Shown here in pieces: positions 6,780 to 14,910 of a stretch of DNA of 23,967 nucleotides; within the stretch, counting starts at the first letter, position 1; each line of letters opens with the position of its first letter. Under the pieces are notes generated by a model. The model ran no database searches. It was not told the origin of the DNA and worked only from the letters and a program-made list of their open reading frames with translations. The position numbers were made by a program, and so were the translations under genes. This DNA comes from an uncultured Tissierellia bacterium (GTDB taxonomy: Bacteria > Bacillota > Clostridia > Tissierellales > Peptoniphilaceae), in assembly GCA_902489375.1 (NCBI GenBank), contig CABTZP010000008.1:1-23967 (forward strand), written 5' to 3'.

Positions 6780-8138
6780 TCATCGTCGTGGGGGCTGAAC
6801 TTCCCCCGGCATGGGACTTGTAAATTTCCCTCCATTTTTTCTTTGGACCTCTTCCCTGGCCTCCTTCATTCGGGCAGGATCCTGGATCGTGCGTAAGGCG
6901 GAGAGGATGAGGACCTGAATTGCTTGAAGAAGGCCCCGGCTTCCGATGGGGCTGTTGGATTGGGAGACGACCTGCCAGGAGTGACCCGGGGTTCCCTTTA
7001 CTTGGGTGGCCATCAAAAAATTGACGACGGGAGCGGCATAGCTGACATCTCCGACATCGGTCGAACCGGATTCATAGATTCGAAGATTCGGATCAAAGGG
7101 TTCCACTCTACTCGTAAGTAGCTCCCCCATTTTTTCTTGGCGAAAGCCTTCTGCAAAGGCCTGATCTTCCTCAGTCCAGGGAGTCGGGCCGAGATCCTCC
7201 AGGGCTTTTTGAGCAATTGGGGCCAGGGCCCGGTTGGTCTCATAGTCACAAAAAGCAAAGGTCATTTGACAGCTCATCTGGGTTTCGGTCATCAGGGCCG
7301 CCCCTTCTGCGATCTGGCGAATTCTTTGGTAGATCTTCTGGGCGCCTTCAATTTTTGGGCTTCTGACTTCGTATTTTACAATGGCCCGGTCGGGAATGAC
7401 ATTGGGAAGGCTCCCTCCGGCATTTTCATAGGCATAGTGGATCCGTTCCTGGTCCTTAATATGCTCCCGCAGATAATTTGCGCCAATATTCATTAGCTCA
7501 CAGGCATCCAGGGCGCTTCTTCCCTTCCAGGGCTCCGATCCGGCGTGGGCACTGATCCCGGAAAATTCAAAGCGGGCGCCGATAATGGCCGAGGATCCCT
7601 CTTGCTGAACGGCGTTTTGATCGGATGGGTGCCAGCTGTAGATAAAATCCATATCGTCAAAGAGGCCGTCTCGGGCCATGAAATTTTTTGAACCAAAGCC
7701 TTCTTCCGCCGGACAGCCAAAAAAAATCAGGGTTCCTGGTATCTTTTTTTCTTCGAGATAGCGTTTCATTCCGATGGCGGCTCCTAGGGCTCCTGCGCCC
7801 AAAAGGTTGTGGCCGCACCCATGGCCGGGAGCGCCGGGTTTTTCAGAAAGCTTTTTTGCGCAAGCTCCTTTTTGATTCAGCCCATCCAAAGCGTCAAATT
7901 CTCCAAGAAAGCCAAAGCGTGGCCGGCCTTTTCCAAAAGATCCGGTAAAGGCTGTGGAAATATTGGAGATGTTTTCTGTTACTTCAAAGCCTTCTTCTTT
8001 TAAAAGGCGAATCATTTTTTTGGCCGATTTTTTTTCTTCAAAGGGAAGCTCTGCATAGGACCAAATCTCCTTGGAAAGCTCGATAAATTTATCCCCTTCT
8101 TTTTCTGTGAAGTTCTTTACCCAGTCGAGATCGCTCAT
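6780..8138 (-). CDS. M20 family amidohydrolase, AbgB-like
   Basis: This 452-residue metal-dependent amidohydrolase cleaves an amide bond, usually of an N-acyl amino acid or dipeptide, in the cytoplasm. Motifs from the chosen start are EIWSYAELPFEE near 24, FLGEFDAL near 77, GHGCGHN (105-111), PAEEGFGSK (143-151), SGISAHAGSEPWKGRSALDA near 193, and the AbgB-type C-terminus GSTDVGDVSYAAP plus KGTPGHSWQ. AbgB of E. coli hydrolyses p-aminobenzoyl-glutamate as part of AbgAB, but no AbgA partner is seen. The ATG at 8138 is preferred because AGGGG lies five bases upstream; another at 8150 overlaps the ATPase stop but has no binding site. It is the last gene of the T-box-controlled ABC transporter operon, eight bases after the ATPase gene. 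That points to hydrolysis of an imported histidine-containing compound, which is inference. Confidence 0.9.
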   Translation of the reverse strand: MSDLDWVKNFTEKEGDKFIELSKEIWSYAELPFEEKKSAKKMIRLLKEEGFEVTENISNISTAFTGSFGKGRPRFGFLGEFDALDGLNQKGACAKKLSEKPGAPGHGCGHNLLGAGALGAAIGMKRYLEEKKIPGTLIFFGCPAEEGFGSKNFMARDGLFDDMDFIYSWHPSDQNAVQQEGSSAIIGARFEFSGISAHAGSEPWKGRSALDACELMNIGANYLREHIKDQERIHYAYENAGGSLPNVIPDRAIVKYEVRSPKIEGAQKIYQRIRQIAEGAALMTETQMSCQMTFAFCDYETNRALAPIAQKALEDLGPTPWTEEDQAFAEGFRQEKMGELLTSRVEPFDPNLRIYESGSTDVGDVSYAAPVVNFLMATQVKGTPGHSWQVVSQSNSPIGSRGLLQAIQVLILSALRTIQDPARMKEAREEVQRKNGGKFTSPMPGEVQPPRR

Positions 8139-8146
8139 TTTTCCCC

Positions 8147-8875
8147 TCATATTCTACTTAAAAAGCTTCTGGTTCTTGGGCTGGACGGATTGCGGAAAAT
8201 CTTCTCCGGCCTTCCCTCTTCGGCGATAACCCCTTGATCCATGAAAATGACCCGATCACTGATTTTTTCGGCAAAGGCCATTTCGTGGGTGACGATGATG
8301 ATGGTCATGCCGGTTTTGGACAATTCCGCAATGACATTTAAGACCTCGCGGACCATCTCCGGGTCCAGGGCGCTGGTGGGCTCATCAAAGAGCATGATCT
8401 CCGGATCCATTGCTAGGGCGCGGATGATGGCCAACCGCTGCTTCTGTCCGCCGGAAAGCTCGGCACTGGAAGAATTTCTTTTCTCGGACAGGCCCACCTG
8501 GGCTAAGAGCTTGTCGGCCCGGGCTTCAGCGTCTTTTTTCGAAAGCTTTTTTTCCATCCTGGGGGCAAGGGTAATGTTATCCAGAACCGAAAGGTGGGGA
8601 AAGACATTAAAAAGCTGAAAGACCATCCCGATCCGTTGGCGGGCTTCTCGTAAATTGACTTTTTTGTCGGTAAGGTCTCTTCCCTCAAAAATGACTTTCC
8701 CGGAGGTCGGCCGCTCCAGCATATTAAGACAGCGCAAAAAGGTGCTTTTTCCGCTTCCGGACGGGCCAATAATCGAAAGGACTTCGCCCTTTTCGACCGA
8801 AACATCGATTCCTTTTAAAACATCTAAATTGCCAAAGGATTTCTTTAATCCTTGAATCTCCATTACCGCTGTCAT
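8147..8875 (-). CDS. polar amino acid ABC transporter ATP-binding protein (HisP/GlnQ type)
   Basis: This 242-residue ATPase powers uptake by the adjoining permease and binding protein. It has Walker A GPSGSGKST (37-45), a Q-loop at MVFQLFNVFPHL, the signature LSGGQKQR, Walker B IMLFDEPTSALD and the switch His in IIVTHEM. Length and motifs are standard for the polar amino acid uptake family. Its ATG overlaps the permease stop (ATGA), and GGAG lies nine bases upstream inside the permease gene, so the two are probably translationally coupled. Substrate is not encoded here; the T-box in the leader suggests histidine. Confidence 0.95.
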   Translation of the reverse strand: MTAVMEIQGLKKSFGNLDVLKGIDVSVEKGEVLSIIGPSGSGKSTFLRCLNMLERPTSGKVIFEGRDLTDKKVNLREARQRIGMVFQLFNVFPHLSVLDNITLAPRMEKKLSKKDAEARADKLLAQVGLSEKRNSSSAELSGGQKQRLAIIRALAMDPEIMLFDEPTSALDPEMVREVLNVIAELSKTGMTIIIVTHEMAFAEKISDRVIFMDQGVIAEEGRPEKIFRNPSSPRTRSFLSRI

Positions 8876-9525
8876 TGGGCCATTCTCCTTTCAACTTTTC
8901 GAAATAATTGGCTCATCAGAGCCACCAACAAAAGATAAATCACTCCGGAAATCGTCAGCGAGGGAATCGGCAGGAAAGTAGCCGATTGAACGGTTTTATA
9001 AGCCGTTGTCAGTTCCACCACGAAAAAGACCGAGGCCAGGGACGTTTCTTTCATAATGGCAATGTATTCGTTTCCAAGGGCCGGCAAGATATTTTTAAAA
9101 GCCTGGGGAAGGATGATCTTCACAAAGATGTGGGCCCGGGTCATCCCTAGGCTTTCTCCGGCTTCATTTTGACCCTGATCGACCGCCTGGATGCCGGACC
9201 GGATAACTTCGGCGATAAATGCGCTGGCATTGATGGTTAAAGCCATCAGGATACAGGTTTGATCCGTAATCTTCGAGGAAAGAATTTTTGGTAAGATCAG
9301 CCAGAAAAAATAGAGCTGAAGGAGGATGGGGGTTCCTCGGATCACCCAAATATAGGCAGAGCTTAGGGCGGTCAGGACTCTTTTTTTTGAAATGCGAACC
9401 AGGGCAATGAGAAGGCCCAGGAGGGTGGAAAAGAGAATCGTTATGATTGAAAGATAAAGTGTTCCCACCAGGCCGCCCAGGTAGACCGGGCCATAACTTT
9501 GCCAGAGTTCAATGATTTTCGCCAT
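8872..9525 (-). CDS. amino acid ABC transporter permease (HisM/GlnP family)
   Basis: The 217-residue membrane protein forms the channel of the amino acid importer. Hydrophobic segments occur near residues 15-37, 55-78, 80-100 and toward the C-terminus. The family sequence RGTPILLQLYFFW is at about residue 64. The cytoplasmic EAA loop that docks the ATPase reads EAGESLGMTRAHIFVKIILP, at about 141-160. Only one permease gene is present, so the transporter probably uses a homodimer. GAGG lies six bases before the ATG. It begins 27 bases after the binding-protein gene. Confidence 0.94.
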   Translation of the reverse strand: MAKIIELWQSYGPVYLGGLVGTLYLSIITILFSTLLGLLIALVRISKKRVLTALSSAYIWVIRGTPILLQLYFFWLILPKILSSKITDQTCILMALTINASAFIAEVIRSGIQAVDQGQNEAGESLGMTRAHIFVKIILPQAFKNILPALGNEYIAIMKETSLASVFFVVELTTAYKTVQSATFLPIPSLTISGVIYLLLVALMSQLFRKVERRMAQ

Positions 9526-9552
9526 TTCCTACCTCTTTACCCTATCCTCTTT

Positions 9553-10416
9553 TTAAAGCCCCAGCTTTTTTGCAACGTCCGTATATTCTTTTTCCCAGGA
9601 GGGAAACTTTCCGCTTTTAACCACCTCATCAATACACTGGTTCACAGCTTCCAAAAGCTCCTTTTCTCCTTTGGGCATTCCAATCCGATTGCCGGCCCAT
9701 TCCTTGGGTTCGGTAAATGAAAAGCCTTCCACAATCACAAGCCCACAGTCTTTATTGGCATCGATATAGAGCTGAGCGGCCTTTTTGTTGACGGCGGCGG
9801 CATCGGCCTTTCCTTCTTGGACCATGAGATAGCCATCGGTAGAAGCCGACACTTTTTTAAATTCTTTGGTTTTCAGGACTTCCCGGTTCACAAATCCTTC
9901 CTGTAAGGACCCGCTTTGGGCGACGATGATTTTTTCTTCCAGGTCCTTGGGCCCCCGGATCTTATCCAGGTCTCCTTCCCGAATTAAAAGGCCGTGGGCT
10001 TTTTGATCATCTGCGCTAAAAGCATAGCCCTTGCTAAGCTCAATGGCCTCATTTCTTTCGGGGGTATATCCAATGGCGGAAATGGCCAGGTCGTATTTTC
10101 CGGTGCTGACCCCGCTAAGGACCGCGGAAAATTCCAGGGGCACAATGCGAAGGTCAACGCCCAGCTTTTCGGCAATATATTTTGCCAGCTCCATATCCGC
10201 CCCCAGGACCTTTTCCCCTTCGGCCTTGGCCGGATCAATAAATTCATAGGGGGCAAAATAAGGCTCGGTGACGACCTCGATATAGCCTCTTTCTTTGATT
10301 TTTTCCAGGCGGTTTTTTCCTTCCTTCGCTTCCGGCTTGTTCCCACAGCTGGTAAAAAGACACAGACCTAGGCACAGGAGGACGATCCATTTTTGTATTC
10401 TCTTTGATTTTTTCAT
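9553..10416 (-). CDS. amino acid ABC transporter substrate-binding lipoprotein
   Basis: This 287-residue extracellular receptor delivers substrate to the permease. It starts with a basic, hydrophobic signal peptide ending in the lipobox FTSC, so Cys24 would be lipid-anchored. The mature part is a family 3 solute-binding domain: YIEVVTEPYFAPYEFID, VLGADMELAKYIAEKLG, VDLRIVPLEFSAVLSGVSTGKYDLAISAIGYTPER and a C-terminal ELLEAVNQCIDEVVKSG. AAAGGA stands eight bases before the ATG. It is the first gene of the operon and follows the T-box leader directly. The fold is typical for polar amino acids. Histidine is suggested only by the leader, not by visible pocket residues. Confidence 0.93.
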   Translation of the reverse strand: MKKSKRIQKWIVLLCLGLCLFTSCGNKPEAKEGKNRLEKIKERGYIEVVTEPYFAPYEFIDPAKAEGEKVLGADMELAKYIAEKLGVDLRIVPLEFSAVLSGVSTGKYDLAISAIGYTPERNEAIELSKGYAFSADDQKAHGLLIREGDLDKIRGPKDLEEKIIVAQSGSLQEGFVNREVLKTKEFKKVSASTDGYLMVQEGKADAAAVNKKAAQLYIDANKDCGLVIVEGFSFTEPKEWAGNRIGMPKGEKELLEAVNQCIDEVVKSGKFPSWEKEYTDVAKKLGL

Positions 10417-10456
10417 TTTTCAATCCTTTCATTTTTCCCTGAGGGTCTGCATCAAT

Positions 10457-10490
10457 AAAAAAACGCCCGCTGACAATATGTCAGAGGGCG
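10457..10490 (-). terminator. T-box terminator hairpin
   Basis: CGCCCGCTGACA (10464-10475) and TGTCAGAGGGCG (10479-10490) form a 12-position stem with one mismatch and a three-base loop. On the minus strand it is followed by seven T (complement of 10457-10463). The 5' half of the minus-strand hairpin overlaps the end of the antiterminator, as expected for a T-box. It may also stop read-through from the cytidine deaminase gene upstream. Confidence 0.9.
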
Positions 10491-10716
10491 TAAAGATACG
10501 CGGTCCCACCTCTTTTTATTGATACTTCACAATATCAAACTCATCAGGTACATTCATACCCTTGCGCGGTAACGGGCGCATCCCGGATGGGCTACTTCAT
10601 TCGCCAACCAGCTCAAAGATGTGTTCAAAAGGCAGCTTTTATGCATTTTCACCGACCATGCACTCTCTGGAAAAAGGCCCTGCCCTTTTACTTGTTCTTG
10701 TCCTTGCTTTTTCTAT
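10457..10716 (-). promoter_or_regulatory. T-box leader, predicted tRNA-His specific
   Basis: Read on the minus strand, stem I has base CAAGGA (complement of 10701-10706) pairing with TCTTTG. Its specifier loop has AGTA on the 5' side and GAACACA on the 3' side, giving specifier codon CAC (complement of 10621-10623). The distal part contains AGAGAG and GGTCGGTGAAAA. Downstream is the T-box sequence AGGTGGGACCGCG (complement of 10499-10511), then a terminator hairpin. The bulge TGGG would pair with a tRNA ending CCCA, meaning discriminator C73, which in bacteria is characteristic of tRNA-His. Codon and discriminator therefore agree. Uncharged tRNA-His should stabilise the antiterminator and switch on the transporter-amidohydrolase operon. 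The T-box identity is secure; the histidine call is well supported. Confidence 0.92.
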
Positions 10717-10722
10717 GGGTAT

Positions 10723-10751
10723 ACTTTAGCACGGTAGTGTGATGATGTAAA
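10723..10751 (-). promoter_or_regulatory. sigma-A promoter of the T-box operon
   Basis: On the minus strand, TTTACA (complement of 10746-10751, 5 of 6 matches) and TAAAGT (complement of 10723-10728, 4 of 6) are 17 bases apart, with TG one base before the -10 (TGCTAAAGT). The predicted start near 10716 lies just before stem I of the T-box. The -35 is only 18 bases beyond the cdd stop codon. Confidence 0.65.
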
Positions 10752-10769
10752 GGCTTTTTATTAAATTTT

Positions 10770-11210
10770 TTACTTTAAATTTTCTTTCCCAAAGGAAGCG
10801 GGAAGGAGCTCATCCAATCGGTAGATGAATAATTCGCCTTCTCGGTTGACGAGGATCACCGGCATTTCGGGGGGGCAAAACTCCTGGAGGACCTGCCGGC
10901 ACACCCCGCAGGGAGCCGTGACTTCTTTAGTAAGCTCCTTCTCCCCTTCCTTCCGGGCGGCGACAGCCAGGGCCAAAAAGTCTTTTTCCCCTTCGGAAAC
11001 CGCCTTAAAAATAGCCGTCCTTTCCGCACAGTTGCTGGGGGAATAGGCGGCGTTTTCAATATTGCACCCGGTCCAAATTCGGCCTTTTTTGTCTAATATA
11101 CCGGCGCCGACCTGAAAGTGAGAATAAGGGGTATAGGCATGGTCAAGCGCTTCAATGGCTTTTTCAACCAGGTTTTTATAAGGACTCTTTTCCAGATTTT
11201 CTATCTTCAC
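10770..11210 (-). CDS. cdd: cytidine deaminase
   Basis: This 146-residue enzyme converts cytidine and deoxycytidine to uridine and deoxyuridine in pyrimidine salvage. Seen are YTPYSHFQVGAG near 26-37, NIENAAYSPSNCAERTA with zinc ligand Cys61 and catalytic Glu63, and PCGVCRQ with zinc ligands Cys101 and Cys104. Three cysteine ligands are the pattern of the small tetrameric enzymes. The start is taken as GTG at 11210, with GGAGG nine bases upstream; an ATG at 11261 would add 17 basic residues that the family lacks. The gene overlaps the end of the phosphorylase gene by 35 bases, so the two are probably translationally coupled, and it is the last gene of the long minus-strand run. No terminator is visible after it. 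Confidence 0.94.
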   Translation of the reverse strand: MKIENLEKSPYKNLVEKAIEALDHAYTPYSHFQVGAGILDKKGRIWTGCNIENAAYSPSNCAERTAIFKAVSEGEKDFLALAVAARKEGEKELTKEVTAPCGVCRQVLQEFCPPEMPVILVNREGELFIYRLDELLPASFGKENLK

Positions 11211-12552
11211 TTTCCTTTTCCTCCGATAAAATTTCCACCCGATCCGCAAAAACATAGGCATAGACGGGGCTATGAGAAGATGGGACAGGCTTATCCCCGA
11301 TCTGATAAGCCGCTAAGGCCATCTCGATCGCCTGATCGCCCAGGGCTTTGTCATTGGCATGGACGGTAAAAAGAAGGTCTCCCTTTTCAACCGGATCGCC
11401 GATCTTCTTTAGAATTTTAAGTCCTACGGCTGGATCAATGACATCGGTCATCTGTTTTCTGCCGGCGCCGAGAAGTAATGAAGCCTTTCCAATTTCCTCA
11501 GCATTGATGGCCTCAATAAAGCCTTTTTTCTTTGCCCGACCCTCCAGGATCTCTTTCGCCTTCGGGAAAAGATTAGGATCATCAATGGGGCGAAGGTCTC
11601 CGCCCTGATTTTTCACCATGGCCCGGAATTTCTCAAAGGCCGACCCGTCTGAAATGACCCTTTCAACCAAAGGGCCTGCTTCTTCGAGGGTTTTTGCCTT
11701 TCCTCCGGCAACCACCATGGCCATGGAAAGGGCTTTGCACTCATCCAAAAGGTCTTTGGGTCCCTTTCCATGAAGGGCCTCCATGGCCTCAATCACTTCC
11801 AGATTATTACCCACGGCCGAGCCCAGGGGCTGGTCCATATTGGTGACTAGAGCAATGGTCTTTTTTCCGTTATCATTACCAATCCCCACCATGACTTTGG
11901 CGAGGTCCAGGGCTTCGTGAGTGGTTTTCATAAAAGCGCCCGACCCGTATTTGACATCCAAAACGATCGCATCCGACCCGTCCGCCAGTTTCTTCGACAT
12001 GATGGAAGAGGCAATCAAGGGAATCGAGTCCACCGTTCCCGTCACATCACGGAGAGCATAAAGTTTTTTATCCACGGGGGCAATATCGGCGCTTTGTCCG
12101 ATAATGGCAATCCCATCCTTTTCAACAGCCCGGGCGAATTCTTCTTCCGTAAGCTCCGTGCGAAAGCCTGGGATAGATTCAAGCTTATCCACCGTCCCTC
12201 CGGTAAAACCAAGACCTCGCCCTGAAAGCTTGGCAATGGGAAGACCCAGCGCGGCAACAATCGGTCCGATCACCAGGGAGGTCTTATCCCCGACGCCCCC
12301 GGAAGAATGTTTATCAACAATGGGCTTGGGGATGGTCGGAAAAGACAGGGTCTCTCCGGAGTGAGCCATCTCCCGGGTAAGAACAGAAATCTCCTCAGGG
12401 CCCATTCCTCGGATACAGATGGCCATGAGCATGGCTGAGATCTGATAATCGGCGATGGTCTTCTCCTTCACCCCCTGAACGAAAAATTGAATTTCCTCCG
12501 GGCTCAGTTCTTCTCCCTTTCTTTTTCTCTCAATTAAGTCGACAAAGGTCAT
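11176..12552 (-). CDS. pdp: pyrimidine-nucleoside phosphorylase
   Basis: The 458-residue enzyme splits uridine, thymidine or deoxyuridine with phosphate into base and (deoxy)ribose 1-phosphate. The family signature is intact: DKHSSGGVGDKTS at 80-92 (phosphate and metal site), SGRGLGFTGGTVDKLES near 110-126, SSIMSKKLADG and DVKYGSGAF. Length is a little above the usual 430-440 residues because of a charged C-terminal tail (EILSEEKESEDRKSGKE), the part that overlaps cdd. AAAGGAG lies six bases before the ATG. The pairing with cytidine deaminase is a common salvage arrangement, since the deaminase supplies uridine. Thymidine phosphorylase (deoA) is the alternative name; the two are not separable by eye. 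Confidence 0.93.
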   Translation of the reverse strand: MTFVDLIERKRKGEELSPEEIQFFVQGVKEKTIADYQISAMLMAICIRGMGPEEISVLTREMAHSGETLSFPTIPKPIVDKHSSGGVGDKTSLVIGPIVAALGLPIAKLSGRGLGFTGGTVDKLESIPGFRTELTEEEFARAVEKDGIAIIGQSADIAPVDKKLYALRDVTGTVDSIPLIASSIMSKKLADGSDAIVLDVKYGSGAFMKTTHEALDLAKVMVGIGNDNGKKTIALVTNMDQPLGSAVGNNLEVIEAMEALHGKGPKDLLDECKALSMAMVVAGGKAKTLEEAGPLVERVISDGSAFEKFRAMVKNQGGDLRPIDDPNLFPKAKEILEGRAKKKGFIEAINAEEIGKASLLLGAGRKQMTDVIDPAVGLKILKKIGDPVEKGDLLFTVHANDKALGDQAIEMALAAYQIGDKPVPSSHSPVYAYVFADRVEILSEEKESEDRKSGKESL

Positions 12553-12563
12553 GATAAACTCCT

Positions 12564-14447
12564 TTATTCTTTCACGGGTTTTTTCGTCGCCCTGGCCAGA
12601 GCATCTTTCACGCAGTCAAGATAGGGAGAAATCCCATCTTTTCTGGCGTAGAAATGAACCCCATCCGTATCGGTAAAATATTCGGGATGGCTCTTGGCCA
12701 CAGCGTTCCAGTTCGCAATCGTCACATAAGGATATTGTTTTTCCAGGCTGGGAAGAAAATTCGCATATTTTTCAACATCGGAAGTCTGGTCTACCCTTTT
12801 ATCATAAGGGGCAACGAAAATAAGACGGCATCCTTTCGGCAGAGCCTTTATAATTCGTTTGGCGTCTCTTTCGTAAGAAGGATAGACGTTATTGCCCAGA
12901 CAAATCACCACATTTTTTTTGAGGGCATTCTGCTTGACCATCTGTAAAAGAACCGCATCACCATGGTGGAGGAAACGGCTCACCGAACCATCGACATTGA
13001 TATTGGGAAAGGCGTCTAAAAAATAAGGCCGCATGCCTAAGGCAACACTATCCCCAATCACGGTAACGCCCTGGTTTTCCAGCTTTGCTTCTGCCGCTTT
13101 CCTTTCCTCTTTATCCTTTTCTTCCATCGCAAGGCCTTGGACCTTTCGGAAGGATTGGTCCGCCAGATCCATGTCCTGGTGAAGGGATTGGGCCCACAGC
13201 ACCTTTTCCAGACTGAGCATGGAAGGAGAAGTTAAACTTACCGCAATGACAAAGATACCCATGGCACACAAGGATTTGGCCAGAAGGCCCTTTTTCTGAA
13301 GACTTTTCCTGGGGGAATCCGGTTTTATGCCCATCCAAAGGGGGGTCCAGAGTTCTTCGGCGAGCACGGCAAAAACGAGACCCAGGGCCAGGGCAAGGCT
13401 AACCGAAATGGTGTGCGAAAACTTGGTATTGAAAATGATGTAAATGGGATAGTGGAAGAGATACAGGCCATAGCTATATTTTGAGAGCCATTGAATAAAA
13501 GCGGGCTCCTTTCCCCCTCTGGTTTTTTCATGCAGACTCCGAGCAGAAAGAATCATGAAAAAGGAAACCAGGTCCGTGAGGAGGAATCCGAAAAAATAGG
13601 TTTTTGTATCCTCATAGGAAAAGAGGAAGGAAAAGACCAGGAGAAGGATTCCCCCGCAAAGGAAGAAAAGAAGGTCTGCCCACATCCCGCGTTTTTCCGT
13701 CTTTTCGAAAAAGGGCCGGGGGACAAAGTCCAGGCCGCTTAAAGCCGCAGCCAGAGCGCCGAAAAAGAAAGGCGCCCCCCGAGTCAGATCCGAAAAATAA
13801 AGAAAAGAGGTGGAGTACTCTTTACCCAATCCATACCACTGAAAAAGCGTAAAAAAAGCAATGCCAAAAAGGGAGATGCCCACAAGCTTCGAGCGAAGCG
13901 CCGATGCTGTCTTATAAGGAGAAAGGTCTTCCTTCTGAAAGCGGGCCCGCCGGGACTGGGCGCTTTTTTCTGCCTGTCTGGTCAAAATGGAAAGAATCAG
14001 CCCCCAGACAAGATAATAATGCATTTCAATCGCCAGGGACCAATTGTGGACGTAGATATGGGGAACAAATTTCGTTTCATAGGAGCCGCCGGAAAGAATT
14101 TCATACCAGTTGGTGACAAAACCCAAAACGCCGGCCGTCTGCTTTCCCAGGTCTACGCGAAGGTCTTTGTTGGCAAAAAGAACCAAGAAGCTTGAAACCG
14201 TAACCATCAAAACGACCGCCGGAAAAATCCTAAGGACTCTTTTTTGGTAGAAGGCTTTCTTCTGAAATCCGCCTTCTCGGCTGACCTGGTCTAACGCCCT
14301 TGACGTCACTAAATATCCGGAAAGGACAAAAAGAAGATCAACCCCAAGAAAACCGCCTGGCAGCTTGGCAGGGAAAAAATGATAAATTAAAATCAAAACA
14401 AAGGCAAAGCAGCGGAGGGTATCCATCCATTGAATTTTATTTTTCAT
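12564..14447 (-). CDS. OatA-like membrane O-acyltransferase with SGNH domain
   Basis: This 627-residue protein has an N-terminal acyltransferase-3 domain with about ten membrane helices and a C-terminal extracellular SGNH hydrolase-fold domain. The first helix carries R12 and H23 (RCFAFVLILIYHF), followed by GGFLGVDLLFVLSGYL (31-46) and HNWSLAIEMHYYLVWG. The SGNH part starts near residue 455, with GDSVALG (nucleophile Ser), CLGNN and DGVHF (Asp and His). This architecture moves acetyl groups across the membrane onto cell-wall polymers; OatA acetylates peptidoglycan and confers lysozyme resistance. A teichoic acid or other glycan is an alternative target. GAGG lies four bases before the ATG. 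It sits between a MORN-repeat gene and the phosphorylase gene with gaps of 6 and 11 bases. Confidence 0.88.
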   Translation of the reverse strand: MKNKIQWMDTLRCFAFVLILIYHFFPAKLPGGFLGVDLLFVLSGYLVTSRALDQVSREGGFQKKAFYQKRVLRIFPAVVLMVTVSSFLVLFANKDLRVDLGKQTAGVLGFVTNWYEILSGGSYETKFVPHIYVHNWSLAIEMHYYLVWGLILSILTRQAEKSAQSRRARFQKEDLSPYKTASALRSKLVGISLFGIAFFTLFQWYGLGKEYSTSFLYFSDLTRGAPFFFGALAAALSGLDFVPRPFFEKTEKRGMWADLLFFLCGGILLLVFSFLFSYEDTKTYFFGFLLTDLVSFFMILSARSLHEKTRGGKEPAFIQWLSKYSYGLYLFHYPIYIIFNTKFSHTISVSLALALGLVFAVLAEELWTPLWMGIKPDSPRKSLQKKGLLAKSLCAMGIFVIAVSLTSPSMLSLEKVLWAQSLHQDMDLADQSFRKVQGLAMEEKDKEERKAAEAKLENQGVTVIGDSVALGMRPYFLDAFPNINVDGSVSRFLHHGDAVLLQMVKQNALKKNVVICLGNNVYPSYERDAKRIIKALPKGCRLIFVAPYDKRVDQTSDVEKYANFLPSLEKQYPYVTIANWNAVAKSHPEYFTDTDGVHFYARKDGISPYLDCVKDALARATKKPVKE

Positions 14448-14453
14448 ACATCC

Positions 14454-14870
14454 TCACTTCTTGAGCAGCGCCCAGCTGCCATCTCCCTCTTGTTTCCACT
14501 CTTGCCCGTCTTTTAATGTCATCCGTCCCTGGCTCATGACGCCCTCTTGAAAGTCCGCTTCCAGTTTTCTTCCATCTGGGTAGGTTAGGGTGCCAGGGCC
14601 TGAAAAACGTCCCTTTTTTAACCCGCCCTGGTAGCTGACCTGGTTGGCAAAAAATATCTTGGCCTGGCCGGACCGATCCGGCATGGAAAGGGTACCGGTA
14701 ACGCGAGTATCCTCATCCACTTTAAACTCTTTAAAAGATCGGCTTTGTTTGGGCCAAAGGCTGAAGGCGGCACAAGATAGGATCACAAGGGCTAAAAGGA
14801 AGAAGCCTCTTTTCTGATTTAAGCCTTTCCGATGCCGAAAAGCTACCGGTCTATCCGTCATTTCTCTCAT
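14454..14870 (-). CDS. small MORN-repeat protein with signal anchor
   Basis: The product is 138 residues: a basic N-terminus, one hydrophobic helix (GFFLLALVILSCAAFSLW, roughly residues 22-39), then a short outer domain. One clear MORN repeat, YQGGLKKGRFSGPGTLTYPDG, is followed by a weaker one, FQEGVMSQGRMTLKDGQEW. The strand before them, TRVTGTLSMPDRSGQAKIF, may be a degenerate third. The ATG at 14870 has GAGG six bases upstream; ATG 14882 is in frame but has none. MORN repeats often bind other proteins or membranes. Tight linkage to the acyltransferase gene, with a gap of six bases, suggests a partner or accessory role at the envelope, which is inference. Confidence 0.75.
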   Translation of the reverse strand: MREMTDRPVAFRHRKGLNQKRGFFLLALVILSCAAFSLWPKQSRSFKEFKVDEDTRVTGTLSMPDRSGQAKIFFANQVSYQGGLKKGRFSGPGTLTYPDGRKLEADFQEGVMSQGRMTLKDGQEWKQEGDGSWALLKK

Positions 14871-14910
14871 TATTTTCCTCATTGATCATCGTTATGAAAT
14901 CTTGGTCTCT

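Noticed and set aside
7137..7496. 119-codon plus-strand frame inside the amidohydrolase gene
   Set aside because: Antisense to the conserved M20 sequence with no binding site or recognisable protein.
11211..11261. Longer cytidine deaminase starting at ATG 11261
   Set aside because: It would add 17 basic residues absent from the family and deepen the overlap; GTG 11210 has a good GGAGG at nine bases.
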